From: Mycolicibacterium frederiksbergense
GTDB taxonomy: Bacteria; Actinomycetota; Actinomycetes; Mycobacteriales; Mycobacteriaceae
DNA length: 64,000 bases
Assembly: GCF_012223425.1 (NCBI RefSeq)
Contig: NZ_CP038799.1
Coordinates: forward strand, 5,068,249-5,132,248
Reading direction: 5' to 3'
Shown here piece by piece: positions 1-8,418 of this stretch. The notes below the pieces were generated by a model. The model did not search any database. It saw only the letters and a program-made list of their open reading frames with translations, and was not told the DNA's origin. How positions within the stretch are numbered: position 1 is the stretch's first letter; each line of letters begins with the position of its first letter. The translations under genes were made by a program, and so were the position numbers.

Positions 1-46
1 AGCGGCCGAAATGGGTGCTTCTACAGCGCCTGGGTGTCGGCCCGGA

Positions 47-406
47 TCACCAGACCGGACCGGTGAACTTCTCACCGGGGCCCTGGCCGGGTTCCTCGGG
101 TGCCGCGCTGGCCTCCCGGAACGCCAGCTGCAGGCTCTTCAGTCCGTCGCGCAACGGCCCGGCGTGCAGCCCGAGGTATTCGGCGGACGCGGTGACCAGG
201 CCGGCGAGCGCGGTGATGAGACGGCGGGCCTCGTCGAGATCGCGGTGCGGACTGTCATCGGGATCCGCGGACCCCAGGCCGATCTTCTCCGCGGCCGCAC
301 TCATCAGCATCACGGCCGAGCGGGTGATCACCTCGACGGCCGGAATCTCGGCGAGCTCCCTAACCTGCGGGTCTGCGCCGGGAGGAGTTTTCTGATCATC
401 GGTCAT
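47..406 (-). CDS. DUF1844 family protein
   Basis: A 119-residue acidic, soluble protein. Residues about 23-45 (VEVITRSAVMLMSAAAEKIG) and the following helix match the short DUF1844 family, whose biochemical role is not known. No signal peptide or membrane segment is seen. The start is the ATG at 406, just after an in-frame run of low-complexity upstream sequence that has no family similarity. It is transcribed away from infC, and DUF1844 genes next to infC are a common actinobacterial arrangement. The C-terminal 20 residues are Pro/Gly/Glu-rich and probably disordered. The family call is fairly sure; no function is claimed. Confidence 0.8.
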   Translation of the reverse strand: MTDDQKTPPGADPQVRELAEIPAVEVITRSAVMLMSAAAEKIGLGSADPDDSPHRDLDEARRLITALAGLVTASAEYLGLHAGPLRDGLKSLQLAFREASAAPEEPGQGPGEKFTGPVW

Positions 407-412
407 GCCTGT

Positions 413-691
413 TAGACTTGCACGATCGACCGTCCCGGCGAACGCCAGGGACAGTAAGTGGAGTCCCGCTCCCACCGCTGACCATACCGGTCCAGCGGTC
501 CGATCACAGGCATCCGCGGATGTCCTGTTCTGCGCATGCGCAGACGGCGAAAGCCGTGATCGGTCGGCATCGGGCCCTGCTGTATGCAGGGCCTTTCTGC
601 TCTCCGGAGCGGAATGCTGGTGGTGTGGTCCCTCCCTGCTGGCCCGGCGCTCCATGCGGTCGTGGCACGAGCAGACAACGTAGGAGGCCCC
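413..691 (+). promoter_or_regulatory. infC promoter and structured 5' leader with terminator-like hairpin
   Basis: A TAGACT -10 candidate lies at 413-418 with only a weak -35 (TTCTGA, 390-395), which would give an RNA leader of about 265 nt before infC. The leader can fold repeatedly: a GTCCC/GGGAC hairpin near 430-452, the self-complementary CTGCGCATGCGCAG at 530-543, and a perfect 8-bp stem GGCCCTGC/GCAGGGCC (573-580 with 586-593, loop TGTAT) followed by TTTCTGC. The last looks like an intrinsic terminator or attenuator. No other gene is seen in the stretch. Leader control of infC-rpmI-rplT by L20 or IF3 is known in other bacteria; its use here is inference. Confidence 0.5.
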
Positions 692-1324
<633 letters not shown>

Positions 1325-1347
1325 TCCACCACAAGAACTGAGGACAC

Positions 1348-1542
1348 ATGCCCAAGGCAAAGACCCACAGCGGCGCTTCCAAGCGCTTCCGCGTCACCGG
1401 AAGCGGCAAGGTCGTCCGGCAGAAGGCCGGCAAGCGCCACCTTCTCGAGCACAAGGCGAGCAAGCGCACCCGTCGCCTGGACGGCCGCGTCACCGTTGCC
1501 GCCAACGACACCGCCCGCGTCAAGAAGATGCTGAACGGCTAA
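1348..1542 (+). CDS. rpmI: 50S ribosomal protein L35
   Basis: 64 residues, very basic, starting MPKAKTHSGASKRF, the standard L35 N-terminus and full family length. It is a structural protein of the large ribosomal subunit. It follows infC after 23 bp, with GAGGA ahead of the ATG. A 6-bp hairpin (AGCGGC 1551-1556, GCCGCT 1563-1568) lies just downstream of the stop and may be a processing or attenuation element before rplT. Confidence 0.97.
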   Translation: MPKAKTHSGASKRFRVTGSGKVVRQKAGKRHLLEHKASKRTRRLDGRVTVAANDTARVKKMLNG

Positions 1543-1609
1543 CTCGGTCGAGCGGCCGAAAAGCCGCTTCCTCCCTCCAGACTTTCCCCGCAAGAATAGG
1601 AACACCCTC

Positions 1610-1999
1610 ATGGCACGCGTGAAGCGCGCAGTCAACGCTCAAAAGAAGCGGCGCACAGTACTCAAGGCTTCCAAGGGCTACCGCGGCCAACGGTCGCGCC
1701 TCTACCGCAAGGCCAAAGAGCAGCAGCTGCACTCCTTGACCTACGCATACCGGGACCGCAAGGCCCGCAAGGGCGATTTCCGCAAGCTGTGGATCTCCCG
1801 GATCAACGCTGCGGCCCGCGCCAACGGCGTCACCTACAACCGCCTGATCCAGGGTCTCAAGCTGGCCGGCGTCGAGGTGGACCGTAAGAACCTGTCGGAG
1901 ATCGCGATCAGCGATCCGGCCGCGTTCACCGCTCTGGTCGAGGTTGCCAAGGCAGCCCTGCCCGAGGATGTCAACGCACCGTCGGGCGAAGCCGCCTGA
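1610..1999 (+). CDS. rplT: 50S ribosomal protein L20
   Basis: 129 residues. The sequence is MARVKRAVNAQKKRR followed by the conserved SKGYRGQRSRLYRKAKEQ and the globular C-domain with NRLIQGLKLAGVEVDRK. L20 binds 23S rRNA early in 50S assembly and is the autogenous repressor of this operon in several bacteria. The length is normal for actinobacteria. Its TGA stop at 1997-1999 overlaps the apparent CTG start of tsnR. Confidence 0.97.
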   Translation: MARVKRAVNAQKKRRTVLKASKGYRGQRSRLYRKAKEQQLHSLTYAYRDRKARKGDFRKLWISRINAAARANGVTYNRLIQGLKLAGVEVDRKNLSEIAISDPAAFTALVEVAKAALPEDVNAPSGEAA

Positions 2000-2763
2000 C
2001 CCTCCTCAGCGAGAAGTCCAATCGGGTAGCTGCGGCGATCAAGCTGCAGCGTCCCGCCGGACGTCGCCACGCCGCACGCTTCCTCGCCGAAGGTCCCAAC
2101 CTGGTCGAGGCAGCGCTGCGGCGTGGTCTCGTCCATGAGGTCTTTGTCACCGAGGACGCGCACGTGCGGTTCGCGGATCTGCTCTCCGGCGCCTCGGTGC
2201 ACGAGGTGACCGACCGCGCCGCAAAAGCACTGTCGGACACCGTGACCCCGGTCGGGTTGATCGCCGTGTGCGAGATCCCCGATGTCGTCCTGTCCGAGGT
2301 GCTCGAGTCGCCACGGCTGGTGGCCGTCGCCGTCGAGACCTCCGATCCCGGCAACGCCGGCACGTTGATCCGGCTCGCCGACGCCATGGGTGCCGATGCG
2401 CTCATCCTCTCCGGCGACAGTGTCGACCCCTACAACGCGAAATGCCTGCGGGCCTCGGCGGGCAGCATCTTCGCCCTGCCTGTGGTCCAGGTCCCGGATA
2501 CGCCCGAACTCATTGCCGCACTGCGGAGTGCGGGTCTGCAGGTGCTGGCCACCACCCTGGACGGCGAGACTCCGCTGCAGTCGGTCGATCTGAGCCTGCC
2601 CACGGCCTGGCTACTGGGGTCGGAGGCGCACGGCCTGGCGCCCGCTATCGCCGCGGCCGCCGACGCGCAGGTGACCATCCCCATGCGCGGCAGTGCCGAG
2701 AGCCTCAATGTGGCTGCGGCGGCGGCCATCTGCCTCTATGAGAGCGCGCAAGCGCTGTCCTGA
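1996..2763 (+). CDS. tsnR: TrmH/SpoU-family 23S rRNA 2'-O-methyltransferase
   Basis: 255 residues from the proposed start. A substrate-binding N-domain (FLAEGPNLVEAAL) precedes a SPOUT domain with motif 1 (SDPGNAGTLIRLADAMGAD), motif 2 (WLLGSEAHGL) and motif 3 (IPMRGSAESLNVAAAAA). The family methylates ribose in rRNA or tRNA, and the M. tuberculosis counterpart in this position is Rv1644. Conserved sequence begins right after the rplT stop, but the frame has no ATG, GTG or TTG before the GTG at 2164, which would delete the N-domain. The best start is CTG at 1996, overlapping the rplT stop as CTGA. The identity is sure; the start is inferred. Confidence 0.85.
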   Translation: MTLLSEKSNRVAAAIKLQRPAGRRHAARFLAEGPNLVEAALRRGLVHEVFVTEDAHVRFADLLSGASVHEVTDRAAKALSDTVTPVGLIAVCEIPDVVLSEVLESPRLVAVAVETSDPGNAGTLIRLADAMGADALILSGDSVDPYNAKCLRASAGSIFALPVVQVPDTPELIAALRSAGLQVLATTLDGETPLQSVDLSLPTAWLLGSEAHGLAPAIAAAADAQVTIPMRGSAESLNVAAAAAICLYESAQALS

Positions 2764-2868
2764 CTCCCTGGCTTCAGCCTCGGCGGGCCGGTGCTCGCCA
2801 TATTGCACTGGTGTACGCCAGAGCGCCGGACTGTCTACCCGATTTCAGTCTCGGCGGGGTGAGTCGCG
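2764..2868. other. Convergent intergenic gap with imperfect 15-bp repeat
   Basis: The 105 bp between tsnR and the lipoprotein gene hold no gene. TTCAGCCTCGGCGGG (from 2772) recurs as TTCAGTCTCGGCGGG (from 2844), one mismatch, direct orientation, about 72 bp apart. No intrinsic terminator with a T-run is seen. Confidence 0.4.
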
Positions 2869-3813
2869 TTATCGCTGAGGCCAAGTAGGTCCTGCCGAGC
2901 AATGTGCGTACTGTCCGTCGAACCATTGCTTCATCGTCTCGAATGTCGCCACAGCCGGTGAAGGCGGAGATGCGGGTTCTGAGCACGCGAAGAACCGGCC
3001 GGTCTCTCGTGATGGCGCACCTGCTAGCCGCCACTGGATTCCGACAGGGTGTTCTCTCGACGGCCTGACCGCGGCAAGCGTGGCGGCGGCGTTGTCGTAC
3101 GCTTGTGTCGGGTCGCCCAACTCCACGACAAGGTCGACGATCGTGGCCCCACGGACCTCGAGCTGGAACACGACCACGGGAAGGCTGTCCCGCAACGAAA
3201 TGACCCGGCTCACTTCTGCTGGTGACAGCGGAAGCCAGACGGTCCAACTGCTGTGCAGAGCCGGTTCGGGGGAACGTATTTCGGCCACGACCGGCAGTGT
3301 GGCGTCGAGCGAGTCGATCACGACGGCCAACGACCGCACGGCTTGGTCGGTATCTGCGGGACCGCGGAGCATGTCCACCGTCATCCGGCTTTCATCGAGA
3401 CGAACTTCTATCGTCCCGTCGATGATCTGCGGTCGCACGCTGCGCAGCATCCGCGCCGCGACCGACACAGATTCGGCGTTCGTCATCGGCCGCTTATCCA
3501 CGATCGACCCCTCGGCCAGTGCGTAGGTGATCCGATTCCGGTGCCCGGCGAAGCTATCGCCCATCAACTCGTGCACTCGTGACGCGACGGCGGCGATCTG
3601 CTGTTCGGATGCAGTGCCGACATTGATCTCGAGGTTGAGTTGTGCGCCGTTCTCGAAGTCGTTGACGTAGTCGTGTGCAACCGCGTCGACTCCCGGCAGC
3701 AGGGGGATCTGATCAGCTATTTGTTCGGCGACCGTGCTGCGGTCGGGTGGCGTGCAGCCGACCACGACAAGAGCGACGAGTGCCGTGAAGGCGACAAGCT
3801 TGGCGCGGATCAC
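2869..3813 (-). CDS. Putative lipoprotein, function unknown
   Basis: 314 residues from GTG 3813. The N-terminus is a lipoprotein signal: basic residues, a hydrophobic core (LVAFTALVALVVV) and the lipobox VVGC with the acylated Cys near residue 18. The remainder looks soluble and exported, mixed alpha/beta, with no motif I recognise; a repeated beta-alpha pattern and several Cys near the C-terminus are visible. It lies 43 bp downstream of the acyl-CoA dehydrogenase on the same strand and may be co-transcribed. No good Shine-Dalgarno precedes the GTG. Export and lipidation are well supported; no function is proposed. Confidence 0.75.
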   Translation of the reverse strand: MIRAKLVAFTALVALVVVGCTPPDRSTVAEQIADQIPLLPGVDAVAHDYVNDFENGAQLNLEINVGTASEQQIAAVASRVHELMGDSFAGHRNRITYALAEGSIVDKRPMTNAESVSVAARMLRSVRPQIIDGTIEVRLDESRMTVDMLRGPADTDQAVRSLAVVIDSLDATLPVVAEIRSPEPALHSSWTVWLPLSPAEVSRVISLRDSLPVVVFQLEVRGATIVDLVVELGDPTQAYDNAAATLAAVRPSREHPVGIQWRLAGAPSRETGRFFACSEPASPPSPAVATFETMKQWFDGQYAHCSAGPTWPQR

Positions 3814-3856
3814 GCTGTCATTGTCGCCGGCGCCGATGACGCGTGGATGAGCGTTT

Positions 3857-5101
3857 CTACCTATTTCCGGCGAGCAGCCCCTTGGCCACATGGGTGATCT
3901 GCACCTCGTTGCTGCCGGCATAGATCATCAGCGATTTGGCATCGCGCGCCAACTGCTCCACCCGGTACTCGGTCATGTAGCCGTTGCCGCCGAAGAGTTG
4001 CACGGCCTCCATCGCCACATCGGTGGCCGCCTGCGAGCAGTACCATTTGATCGCCGAGGCCTCGGCCAGCGAGATCGGTGAGCCGGCCTGCGCGGATTCG
4101 ATGACCCGGAACAGCATGTTGCGCACGTTCATCCGGGCCACCTCCATGGTGGCCAGCTTGAGCTGGATCAACTGGAACTGGCCGATCTCCTTGCCCCACA
4201 ACACCCGGTTCTTGGCATAGTCCACCGACAATCGCAGGCACTCCTCGATGACGCCCAGGGACATGGCGGCCACGCCGATCCGCTCGGCGGAGAAGCTGGA
4301 CCGGGCGCTGTCCCGGCCGTCACCGGAGGCGTTGTTCTCGGTCTCGCCGAGCAGGCGGTCACGGCCCAGTCGGACGTTGTTGAAGAACAGCTCACCGGTG
4401 CGCGAGCTGTGAATGCCCATCTTGTGGAACGGCTTCGACTGCACGAAGCCCTCCATGCCGCGTTCCAGGACGAAGGTCAGTACCTTGCGGTCGCGTTTGT
4501 CGACACCTGGCTCATCGAGCTTCGCGTACACCACGACGATGTCTGCGTCGGGTCCGTTGGTGATGAACGTCTTCTGCCCGTTGAGCAGGTAGTCCTCTCC
4601 GTCGCGCACGACGTAGGACTTCATGCCGCCGAACGCATCCGAACCGGAATCCGGTTCGGTGATGGCCCAGGCGCCGATCTTCTCGTAGGTCACCAGGCCG
4701 GGCAGCCAGCGTTCCTGCTGCGCCAGGGTGCCGCGGCTCTGGATGGTCGGCACCGTCAGGCCCAGGCTGACACCCATCCCGGTGACCAGGCCCATGGACA
4801 CCCGGCACAGTTCGCTGATCAACACGAAACCCATCCCGGCCTGGTCGGGTCCGCCCCCGAACATGCCGCCGGAGGACTTGGAGGCCTTCGATTCGCCGCC
4901 ATCGCGCAATCGAGACAGCCTGCGCTCCAGGGATTCTCGCGCCATGGCATCGATGCCGAAGGCGCTGAACAGCTTGCGGACGATGGGGTAGGGCTCCATA
5001 TCGCCGCTTTCCAGCGCGTCGATATGCGGCCGGATCTCCTTGTCGACGAACTCGCGCACCGCGTCGCGCACGGCGATGTCGACGTCAGACCATTCCAGCA
5101 T
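3857..5101 (-). CDS. Acyl-CoA dehydrogenase (FadE-type)
   Basis: 414 residues. The flavoenzyme fold is complete: N-terminal helices, middle beta-domain (AWAITEPDSGSDAFGG about 145-159, FITNGPDADIVVVYAKL) and C-terminal helices with QLFGGNGYM and the IYAGSNEVQ signature. At the usual medium-chain catalytic position the sequence is IYAGS (Ala395), not IYEGT. A Glu in SAERIGVAAMSLG (Glu273) matches the site used by isovaleryl-CoA dehydrogenase, so it is probably the catalytic base. A Gly/Ser-rich insertion lies near residues 68-88. The gene begins 4 bp after the DUF2236 gene, with GAAAGG upstream. The substrate is unknown; a branched or bulky acyl-CoA is inference. Confidence 0.88.
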   Translation of the reverse strand: MLEWSDVDIAVRDAVREFVDKEIRPHIDALESGDMEPYPIVRKLFSAFGIDAMARESLERRLSRLRDGGESKASKSSGGMFGGGPDQAGMGFVLISELCRVSMGLVTGMGVSLGLTVPTIQSRGTLAQQERWLPGLVTYEKIGAWAITEPDSGSDAFGGMKSYVVRDGEDYLLNGQKTFITNGPDADIVVVYAKLDEPGVDKRDRKVLTFVLERGMEGFVQSKPFHKMGIHSSRTGELFFNNVRLGRDRLLGETENNASGDGRDSARSSFSAERIGVAAMSLGVIEECLRLSVDYAKNRVLWGKEIGQFQLIQLKLATMEVARMNVRNMLFRVIESAQAGSPISLAEASAIKWYCSQAATDVAMEAVQLFGGNGYMTEYRVEQLARDAKSLMIYAGSNEVQITHVAKGLLAGNR

Positions 5102-5105
5102 CGTG

Positions 5106-6161
5106 TCAAGCGACCTTTCGTTTGGCTGCCGGCCGGGACAGACCCGCCAGCGAGAAGGTGGTGTGGACCAGCGAGCCCGCGCGGTCCAGCAGCGACTTCG
5201 GCCCGGATGGTCGCTGCCTCGGCTGGTAGTGCATCGCCAGGCCCTTGCGGTCCGCGGGCGGGGCCATGAACTCGGGCGCCTCCACCAGTGGCGCGTCCTC
5301 GGGAATGCTCCCGGCGGCACGGCGATAGGCCGAGATCGCCCGCGGGTGCAGTCGGATCTCGTCGGGCACCACGGTGAACGCCAACTCGACGGCCTTCCCG
5401 AACAGCCGCAGCAGAATCTCGTCGCCGGGTGTCCAGTGCATCCCGGCCTTCTCCCGCACCGGTGCGTCGAACACTCCGGCCGCAACCCAGCGCTGCGCCC
5501 CAATCATCGGCTTGAACAGCTGATCCCACACGCCCGTCGGCATCAGCACGAACCACGGCTTCGGGATGCGGATGGTGAAGATGTCCAGGGTGGCGCGGTT
5601 GATCTCCAACTCCTCGCGGCACTTGTGGTCCCAATAGACCAGGAAGTCCTCCCAGCTCTCCGGGACCGGGCGCATGCTCATGCCGTACATCCGGTACCAC
5701 TGCACGTGCTCGTCGAACAGCTGATGCTTCTCGGCCTCGGTCAGGCCGCCACAGAAATAGTCGGCGGTCTTGATGATCAGCATGAAAAAGGTGGCGTGCG
5801 CCCAGTAGAAGGTCTCGGGATTGAGCGCGTGGTAGCGGCGGCCCTGCCCGTCGACACCTTTGATGTCGTGATGAAAGCCCTTGATCTGGGCGCCGGTCTC
5901 GGCGGCACGGTCGCCGTCGTAGACCACCCCCATGATGGGGTACACCGACCTGGCCACCCGCTGCAGCGGCTCGCGCAGCAGGATCGAGTGGTCCTCGACG
6001 CCCGCGCCGAGCTCCGGATACATGTTCTGGATCGAGCCGATCCAGACGCCCAGCAGTCCGGTCCGGAGGTCGCCGAAGTACTTCCAGGTCAGTGAATCGG
6101 GACCGAGTGGGATCGCCGCGTGCTCGATCGACGGCGCGGAATCTGGCGATGCAGCAGTCAT
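5106..6161 (-). CDS. DUF2236 (MpaB/latex-clearing-like) oxygenase family protein
   Basis: 351 residues, resembling the mycobacterial DUF2236 protein at this locus (Rv1645c type). The all-helical core includes ETFYWAHATFFMLIIK and WYRMYGMSMRPVPESW, the conserved blocks around the putative haem-binding site. Relatives include the latex-clearing oxygenase Lcp and the fungal endopeptidase-like MpaB, so a haem b oxygenase is the family-based guess. It is the first gene of a unit with the acyl-CoA dehydrogenase. The C-terminus is basic (RPAAKRKVA). A promoter with a palindromic operator lies upstream at 6200-6228. The physiological role is unknown. Confidence 0.85.
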   Translation of the reverse strand: MTAASPDSAPSIEHAAIPLGPDSLTWKYFGDLRTGLLGVWIGSIQNMYPELGAGVEDHSILLREPLQRVARSVYPIMGVVYDGDRAAETGAQIKGFHHDIKGVDGQGRRYHALNPETFYWAHATFFMLIIKTADYFCGGLTEAEKHQLFDEHVQWYRMYGMSMRPVPESWEDFLVYWDHKCREELEINRATLDIFTIRIPKPWFVLMPTGVWDQLFKPMIGAQRWVAAGVFDAPVREKAGMHWTPGDEILLRLFGKAVELAFTVVPDEIRLHPRAISAYRRAAGSIPEDAPLVEAPEFMAPPADRKGLAMHYQPRQRPSGPKSLLDRAGSLVHTTFSLAGLSRPAAKRKVA

Positions 6162-6199
6162 GGCGTCCTCGTCGAGCCTTGAAAACTACGGATGTGCCG

Positions 6200-6228
6200 A
6201 CCATATGCTTGACAACGCACGTTGTCTA
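6200..6228 (-). promoter_or_regulatory. Promoter with palindromic operator for the DUF2236-FadE unit
   Basis: Read on the minus strand: -35 TAGACA (6228-6223), 17-bp spacer, -10 TATGGT (6205-6200), predicting a start near 6193 and about 32 nt of leader. A perfect palindrome GACAACG-ca-CGTTGTC (6211-6226) covers the end of the -35 and most of the spacer. That geometry is typical of a TetR-type repressor site. No regulator gene is adjacent. Confidence 0.55.
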
Positions 6229-6312
6229 TACGCCGTCGCGGTGTGGCGGGCCGCCGTTATGTGTTGGCTACCGTGCCTCCACGTGCTCGCGATCTGCGCT
6301 GCGGGATCCACC

Positions 6313-7749
6313 TCACGCGATCGCCCACAACCCGAGGCTGATCGCGAAGGCGCTGAGGCCGAGGGTCGTCTCCATGACCGTCCAGGTCTTGAGTGTCGTC
6401 TTGACATCCATGCCGAAGAACCGGCTGACCAACCAGAACCCCGAGTCGTTGACGTGGGACAGCACCGTCGCCCCGGCGGCGATCGCCACGACCAGTGCGG
6501 TGAGCTGGAGACTGCTGAGGTCGGCCGCGGCGACGGCGGCGCTGAGCAGGCCGGCCGTCGTCGTCAACGCGACGGTCGCCGAGCCCTGCGCGACGCGTAG
6601 CAGGGTGGAGATGAGGAACGCCTGCAGGATCAGCGAGATGCCGAGATTCGACAGCGAACTGCTCAGTGCGTCGCCGATACCGCTCAACCGGAGCACGCCA
6701 CCGAACATGCCGCCCGCGCCCGTGATGAGGATGATCGCGCAGATCGGGCCGAGTGCCTTGTCCAAGATGTCGCTGACATCGGCCATCGACCGGCCCCGCA
6801 ACCCCAGCACCAGGGTCGCCACGATCACGGTGATCAGCAGTGCGATCGAGGTCGTGCCGAGCAGCTTGAGGTATTCGGCCCAGGTGGCGCCGTCCTCGAT
6901 GATGCCGGCGGTCATCAAGGTGTTGAGCACGGTGTTGAACGAGATCAACACGAAGGGCAGCAACAAGATCCCCAGCACCGTGGCGAAGCTGGGTGCGGTG
7001 CGCGTGGCCGTGCCTCCCGCCGCGGCGGTCGACGGGTCTACGTCCTCGGTGCCTGCGGCGATATCGCGCCCGCCGTTGATCTCGCCGAACAGCGAGGCCG
7101 GGATGTCGACGTGTATCCGCCGCCCGATCGCCTGGGATACCAGGTAGGCGCCCACGTACCAGGACACGACGGCGACCGGCGCACCGACGATCAGGGTGAG
7201 TCCGATGTTGGCGCCGAGCAACTCCGCGGCCGCCACCGGCCCGGGATGCGGCGGAACAAGGGCGTGCATGGCCGCGAACGCCCCGGCCGCCGGGAACGCG
7301 TAGAGCAGCATCGAGCCGCCGAAGCGACGTGCCACCGTCATGATGATCGGGAGGAAGACGACCAGTCCGGCGTCGAAGAAGATGGGAAAGCCGAAGAGCA
7401 GTGCGGCCACGCCGAGCGCCAGTGGCGCCCGTTTCTCGCCGAACCGTCCGATCAGGGTGTCGGCGAGTACCTGTGCACCGCCGGTGATTTCCAGGAGCCG
7501 GCCGATCATGACGCCGAAACCCACAAGCAGGGCCACCGAGCCGAGCGTGTTGGAGAAACCGAAGGACAGGGCGCTCGGGACGTCGGCCACCGGGATCCCG
7601 GCCACCAGTGCGGTCAGCGCACTCACCAGCACCAGCGTGACGAAGGCATGCAGCTTCACCTTGATGATGAGGAACAACAACAGCGCGACCGCCCCGGCCG
7701 CGATCAGCAGCAGCGTGGTGGTTCCGTATGCCGGATCAATGGCCTCCAC
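6313..7749 (-). CDS. gntP: Gluconate:H+ symporter, GntP family
   Basis: 478 residues with about 12 hydrophobic segments spread over the whole length. Family blocks are visible: GFGVMIGRLLEITGGAQVLAD, FFDAGLVVFLPI, PPHPGPVAAAE and ATVLSHVNDSGFW near the C-terminus. GntP permeases bring gluconate or related sugar acids across the inner membrane. Length and topology are normal. The gene follows gntK by 36 bp on the same strand, so imported gluconate can be phosphorylated at once. The start is an ATG at the beginning of the first hydrophobic segment. Confidence 0.93.
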   Translation of the reverse strand: MEAIDPAYGTTTLLLIAAGAVALLLFLIIKVKLHAFVTLVLVSALTALVAGIPVADVPSALSFGFSNTLGSVALLVGFGVMIGRLLEITGGAQVLADTLIGRFGEKRAPLALGVAALLFGFPIFFDAGLVVFLPIIMTVARRFGGSMLLYAFPAAGAFAAMHALVPPHPGPVAAAELLGANIGLTLIVGAPVAVVSWYVGAYLVSQAIGRRIHVDIPASLFGEINGGRDIAAGTEDVDPSTAAAGGTATRTAPSFATVLGILLLPFVLISFNTVLNTLMTAGIIEDGATWAEYLKLLGTTSIALLITVIVATLVLGLRGRSMADVSDILDKALGPICAIILITGAGGMFGGVLRLSGIGDALSSSLSNLGISLILQAFLISTLLRVAQGSATVALTTTAGLLSAAVAAADLSSLQLTALVVAIAAGATVLSHVNDSGFWLVSRFFGMDVKTTLKTWTVMETTLGLSAFAISLGLWAIA

Positions 7750-7785
7750 GAGATACTCCGTCCCCTGCGATTTCCGTGCCCCTGG

Positions 7786-8298
7786 TCATCGGTCCTCCTC
7801 GGTCGAGCGTGCTGTGGTTGTGGTGACGTAACTTTCGATGATCGAGTCGATGCTCTGGTCGACGCCGATGGCGACACCGTGCTCATCGGATTCGAGCGGC
7901 TCGAGCGTCTCGAACTGGGACGCGAGCAGAGCGGCGGGCATGAAGTGCCCGGGCCGGCTGGCCTGCCGCCTGCCGATGGTCTCCAGTGATCCCTCCAGGT
8001 GCAAAAAGTCGATCACGGCGCAATGCCGGCGAAGCTGGTCGCGATAGCTGCGTTTCAGCGCCGAGCAGCTCATCACGCCGCCGTCGCCGTGCGACGCCAA
8101 CCATTCGCCGATCGAGTCCAGCCAGGGCCCCCGGTCATCGTCGTCGAGCGGGTGACCGGCCGACATCTTTGCGATGTTCGCGGGAGGGTGGAAGTCATCG
8201 GCATCGGCGAACGGCACCCGCAGCCGCTGAGCCAGCGCCGCGCCGACGGTCGATTTGCCCGACCCCGAAACCCCCATCACCACGATCGGTGTTGTCAT
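7786..8298 (-). CDS. gntK: Gluconokinase
   Basis: 170 residues. A P-loop (GVSGSGKST, residues 9-17) is followed by DADDFHPPANIAKM and the SCSALKRSYRDQLR block, all diagnostic of GntK. It phosphorylates gluconate to 6-phosphogluconate, feeding the pentose phosphate pathway. The length fits the family. The start ATG at 8298 has GGAGG at good spacing. It is the first gene of gntK-gntP and is divergent from the GntR-type regulator, with candidate operators between them. Confidence 0.95.
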   Translation of the reverse strand: MTTPIVVMGVSGSGKSTVGAALAQRLRVPFADADDFHPPANIAKMSAGHPLDDDDRGPWLDSIGEWLASHGDGGVMSCSALKRSYRDQLRRHCAVIDFLHLEGSLETIGRRQASRPGHFMPAALLASQFETLEPLESDEHGVAIGVDQSIDSIIESYVTTTTARSTEEDR

Positions 8299-8318
8299 GC
8301 CCCTCCGCCTGTTCTGTG

Positions 8319-8412
8319 TGTGACATCACATAGCTTGTCTCAATCGTCATACGATTGCAAGGGATTCTTCGAGAATTGATCACTTTCGCCGGCGACATGC
8401 GTCTGACATCAT
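8319..8412. promoter_or_regulatory. Divergent gntK/gntR promoter region with three palindromes
   Basis: Three inverted repeats sit in the gap: TGTGA-ca-TCACA (8319-8330), CAATCGT-cat-ACGATTG (8341-8357, perfect 7-bp arms) and ATTCT-tcg-AGAAT (8364-8376). The last two centres are 21 bp apart, two helical turns. For gntK, TTGCAA-17 bp-CAAGCT on the minus strand is a possible promoter whose spacer is exactly the 17-bp palindrome. For gntR, CATCAT (8407-8412) is placed for a leaderless start. The octamer TGACATCA occurs at 8321 and again near 8404. Confidence 0.5.
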
Positions 8413-8418
8413 CTGTTT

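Noticed and set aside
8319..8330. CRP-like site TGTGA-TCACA in the gnt promoter
   Set aside because: The spacer is 2 bp instead of the 6 bp needed for a CRP site.
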